A stretch of DNA of 33,296 nucleotides from JBBKWJ01 sp037968895 (GTDB lineage Bacteria > Actinomycetota > Acidimicrobiia > Acidimicrobiales > SZUA-35): positions 1 to 33,296 of the forward strand of contig JBBKWJ010000270.1 in NCBI GenBank assembly GCA_037968895.1, in the 5' to 3' direction. Shown piece by piece: positions 30,814-33,296 of the stretch. Positions within the stretch are counted from its first letter, which is position 1. Each line of letters starts with the position of its first letter. The translations under genes were made by a program, and so were the position numbers. The notes under the pieces are model-generated. The model saw nothing but the letters and a program-made list of their open reading frames with translations. It was not told where the DNA came from and searched no databases.

Positions 30814-31539
30814 CTAGGCGTGAAGCTGCTGGTAGAGCACTGAGACCGATCGTAGGCGACGCTCAATGTGCTGTTCGACCAGCTTGCTGGCGAGCAACTC
30901 AAGCTCGTTTGCAACGTCGTCGGGGGTTTCGTCGAGTACCTCTCTGACCCTGCCATCAGCAACCATGATCAGCGCTTCCCGCGCTGCATCACTGATCGGT
31001 TCGCCGCCACCACAGCTTTCGCAGTGCACACCGCCGCTATGGATCTGGATCGTCATGAGCCGTTCGGTCGCACCGCAGCTCACGCAGGCGTGAAGCATCG
31101 GCTGGACACCCTCAAGGGCCAGAAGGCGAGCCACGAAGGCCGCAAGAACTAGCGGGTTGCCGCTCCGTTCGAGCTCGGCCAAAGCGCCCGTCGCGAGTTT
31201 GAAGAGTGCAGGATTGGCCTCACCCTCGATCGCGACCTGGTCAACGATCTCAAGCACAATCGCGGCCCTCCCCCACTGCTCTACATTCGTGCGAAGCGCA
31301 TCGCGAATCTCGATGGTTTCTGCCTGCCGAACAATGTCGAGATTGCGGCCTTCGTGAAGCTGTACATGCACCGAGCAACCGGGCTCGAGTCTGGCCCCGA
31401 ACTTGCTTTTCGTGCGGCGAATGCCCTTCGCGACGGCCCTCACCTTGCCTCGGTTCCGCGTCAGCAGCACGAGAATTCGGTCGGCTTCGCCCAACTTGTA
31501 GGTTCGAAGCACAACGGCGTCATCTCGATATTGCGGCAT
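30814..31539 (-). CDS. recO: DNA repair protein RecO
   Basis: Recombination mediator that helps load RecA in the RecFOR gap-repair pathway, 241 residues. The N-terminal OB fold has DDAVVLRTYKLGEADRILVLLT and GKVRAVAKGIRRTKSKFGA. The helical domain includes a zinc-binding pair, Cys152/Cys155 (CVSCG) and Cys173/Cys176 (CESCG), as in actinobacterial RecO. The ATG at 31539 has GGGGGA just upstream and begins 12 bases after the uppS stop, so the two genes form an operon in the order uppS-recO. Confidence 0.94.
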   Translation of the reverse strand: MPQYRDDAVVLRTYKLGEADRILVLLTRNRGKVRAVAKGIRRTKSKFGARLEPGCSVHVQLHEGRNLDIVRQAETIEIRDALRTNVEQWGRAAIVLEIVDQVAIEGEANPALFKLATGALAELERSGNPLVLAAFVARLLALEGVQPMLHACVSCGATERLMTIQIHSGGVHCESCGGGEPISDAAREALIMVADGRVREVLDETPDDVANELELLASKLVEQHIERRLRSVSVLYQQLHA

Positions 31540-31551
31540 ATCCCCCGAAAC

Positions 31552-32259
31552 CTAGCTCAAACCGCCAAAACGCCGGTCGCGATCTTGAAACTCGATGACG
31601 GCGTCGACGATGTGTTGGCGCCGGAAGTCGGGCCAATACGTGTCGATAAAGAGCAGCTCGGCATACGCCGACTGCCAGATTAGATAGTTGGACATGCGTG
31701 ATTCGCCAGAGGTCCGAATCCAAAGATCGACTTCGGGCATTTCAGGGTCGTACAGTCGCTCGGCTATCGCCTTTTCACTCACTGGGACATCATCGATCAC
31801 CAGCTGTTTCACTGCATCAACGAGCTCGGCGCGGCTGCCATAATTGAAGGCAATCGTGAGCGTGAGTGTTGTGTTGTTTTTGGTGAGCTCAGTCGTTTCG
31901 TCCATCCGCCGGATCAGGCGGCGAGGCACCCGCCAATCGCGCCGGCCAATAAATCGAATCCGAACACCCATTGCGTTTAGCTCGTCACGACGGCCGAGCA
32001 AAATGGACTCGTTGAACTTCATGAGATAGCGGAGTTCTGTGGTCGGGCGTCGCCAGTTCTCGGTTGAAAACGCATAGACCGTCAGCCAGCCCGTACCAAC
32101 GTCGATCGCACCCCGAACCGCCTCGAGCAACGCTTCTTCGCCTGCCGCGTGACCTTCGGTCCGCTTCAGATTGCGCTGGGTAGCCCAACGGCCATTACCG
32201 TCCATTACACAAGCAATGTGGTGCGGGACTCGATCGGGATCGATCATGGAAATATCCAT
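31552..32259 (-). CDS. uppS: Isoprenyl (undecaprenyl) diphosphate synthase
   Basis: Cis-prenyltransferase that builds the polyprenyl diphosphate carrier for cell-wall synthesis, 235 residues. The family motifs are intact: HIACVMDGNGRWA with catalytic Asp20, GHAAGEEAL, TVYAFSTENWRRP, IAFNYGSRAE, and the C-terminal RTSGESRMSNYLIWQ with the diphosphate-binding Arg residues. Chain length (decaprenyl or undecaprenyl) cannot be fixed from sequence. Of several closely spaced starts, the ATG at 32259 is chosen because a TAGGTT box lies six bases before it; an adjacent GTG at 32262 and an ATG at 32247 are alternatives. It is the first gene of the uppS-recO pair. Confidence 0.95.
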   Translation of the reverse strand: MDISMIDPDRVPHHIACVMDGNGRWATQRNLKRTEGHAAGEEALLEAVRGAIDVGTGWLTVYAFSTENWRRPTTELRYLMKFNESILLGRRDELNAMGVRIRFIGRRDWRVPRRLIRRMDETTELTKNNTTLTLTIAFNYGSRAELVDAVKQLVIDDVPVSEKAIAERLYDPEMPEVDLWIRTSGESRMSNYLIWQSAYAELLFIDTYWPDFRRQHIVDAVIEFQDRDRRFGGLS

Positions 32260-32265
32260 CACATG

Positions 32266-32271
32266 AACCTA
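32266..32271 (-). promoter_or_regulatory. -10 box of uppS-recO (leaderless)
   Basis: On the minus strand TAGGTT is followed by six bases and the ATG at 32259. No clear -35. Confidence 0.5.
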
Positions 32272-32330
32272 CCCGCCCCCACGCGCAAGCCCGCGGCACT
32301 TGGCTCACATCGAGACCAGAACCAAATGAG

Positions 32331-33260
32331 CTACGGCGTCGCCACCGTCTCCGGGCTGGTCTCGGCTGCTTGGGTTGTGGCTGGAGCAGTATCTGGAGAC
32401 CAAGCCGGTGGCGGAAGATCGAGGGTTGGAATGGTCGCCGGTATCGTTGGCGCCGTAGTTGCGGGCGCCGCGGTGGCAGGACTGCGAGTAACGACAGGAC
32501 GACGAGTGGTTGGCGGCCGGGTGGCAACTGGTGCCGCTGCCGCTGCGGTTGTTGGAACCGCTGTGGTCGGTGCATCGGTGGTCGATGCAGCGGTAGTCGG
32601 TGGTGCCGTGGTCGGTGACGTTGTGGCGGGTGCGGTTGTCGGCGTCGTGTTGGAGATCTGGGTTGCCGGAATGAGGGAGACGTCGGCACTAGTCACAGGA
32701 GCGTCGCCTCCGCCGCTAAAGGCGAAGGCCAATGCACCGATGATTGCCACAGACCCGAGGACGATTCCGCCTATTACCCGATAGTCGCGGGAGTCGTTGA
32801 TATCAACCGCCGGAACGAACTCGACGTTCGACGGTTTTGAACGCGTCATCGGACCAATAACCGAACCCACGGCTGGCGAACTCGGATCCTGCGGAGCAGG
32901 CGTCGGTCCGAAGAGGCCAGTCACATCGCCACTTGGGCGAACCGCCGGAGTGGAGGTTGGGAAAAGCGGAGCTGACGGCCGAGCGATCGGCCTCGGTTCG
33001 GGCGCACGGGGCGGAAAGAGTTGACTACGACGGGCGGGCGCGACCACAGGCTCGGGCGGAGCCGGTGCGATCACTGGCTCTCGCGGCGCTGGCACCTCAG
33101 GAACTTCGGCAACTTCAGCAACCTTGTCGTCTCGTAGATCAATAACCAGTTCGGACTCGCCCGGTGAGCTGACGTCGGGTTCGCCAAAAAAGATCGCAGC
33201 TAGAGCGCTCGCGACATCGCTATCCAGCTCGATTTCAGCGCTTTCGCTCTTTTTGGTCAT
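32331..33260 (-). CDS. Single-TM protein with Pro-rich N-terminus and Thr/Pro-rich C-terminal tail
   Basis: 309 residues from the ATG at 33260. The first 160 residues are hydrophilic and probably cytoplasmic. They begin with MTKKSESAEIELDSDVASAL, an acidic helix with IFFGEPD, then a long Pro/Ala/Glu-rich stretch with FPPRAPEPRPIARP. One membrane segment (YRVIGGIVLGSVAIIGALAF) lies in the middle. The last 120 residues are Thr/Pro/Ala-rich with many TTAP, PTTA and TTDAP units, predicted outside the cell. There is no enzyme domain. The layout resembles actinobacterial envelope or division-associated proteins with disordered arms on both sides of the membrane, but no family is recognised. It lies upstream of uppS on the same strand with a 71-base gap. 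Confidence 0.75.
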   Translation of the reverse strand: MTKKSESAEIELDSDVASALAAIFFGEPDVSSPGESELVIDLRDDKVAEVAEVPEVPAPREPVIAPAPPEPVVAPARRSQLFPPRAPEPRPIARPSAPLFPTSTPAVRPSGDVTGLFGPTPAPQDPSSPAVGSVIGPMTRSKPSNVEFVPAVDINDSRDYRVIGGIVLGSVAIIGALAFAFSGGGDAPVTSADVSLIPATQISNTTPTTAPATTSPTTAPPTTAASTTDAPTTAVPTTAAAAAPVATRPPTTRRPVVTRSPATAAPATTAPTIPATIPTLDLPPPAWSPDTAPATTQAAETSPETVATP

Positions 33261-33296
33261 TGCTACATGATCTCTCAAACTGCGGGCCGGCGGACG

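Overview
The window (33.3 kb, moderately high G+C) looks like a chromosomal segment of an actinobacterium, most likely the class Acidimicrobiia (class-level placement is inference). Support: the core block uppS-recO / glyS / ppdK / dnaG-rpoD resembles the actinobacterial order; lipid and CoA genes are abundant (P450, acyl-CoA dehydrogenase, class III CoA-transferase, malonyl-CoA synthetase, carboxyltransferase); and many genes carry a TANNNT -10 box placed 6-8 nt before the start codon, as expected for leaderless mRNAs. I found no insertion sequence, prophage, CRISPR array or ribosomal RNA. No stretch longer than about 300 bases lacks a gene.

Layout. 1-5.5 kb: partial inositol monophosphatase-family gene, an unknown 187-residue protein, a divergent SDR/aldo-keto reductase pair and a CHASE-GGDEF-EAL cyclic-di-GMP protein. 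5.5-9.6 kb: small membrane protein, a P450/acyl-CoA dehydrogenase pair with overlapping reading frames, and undecaprenyl-diphosphatase. 9.6-17.1 kb: acyl-CoA-dehydrogenase-fold flavoprotein, RlmI-like methyltransferase, small cyclic-nucleotide-binding protein, carboxyltransferase, shikimate kinase, dienelactone hydrolase and malonyl-CoA synthetase. 17.2-20.6 kb: phosphoglucomutase, a membrane-anchored Thr/Pro-repeat protein, an unknown two-TM protein and a small secreted His-rich protein. 20.8-22.3 kb: tRNA-Ile2(CAU), a CoA-transferase and tRNA-Asn(GTT). 22.3-33.3 kb: principal sigma factor and primase with overlapping frames, a divergent pyruvate phosphate dikinase, glycyl-tRNA synthetase, RDD membrane protein, recO, uppS and a second membrane protein with a Thr/Pro-rich tail.

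How the genes fit together. uppS makes undecaprenyl diphosphate and uppP dephosphorylates it, so both ends of the cell-wall lipid carrier cycle are here. The P450 and first acyl-CoA dehydrogenase probably act on one hydrophobic substrate. matB supplies malonyl-CoA; the carboxyltransferase has no biotin carboxylase partner in the window. dnaG and rpoD form a small macromolecular-synthesis operon.

The two most interesting observations are (1) the recurrent TANNNT-N6-8-start arrangement at eleven genes, which also settles several start codons, and (2) a full-length pyruvate phosphate dikinase whose phosphohistidine and PEP/pyruvate domains are intact while its ATP-grasp domain has lost several otherwise conserved motifs. 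I did not find a clearly novel multi-gene defence or mobile system.
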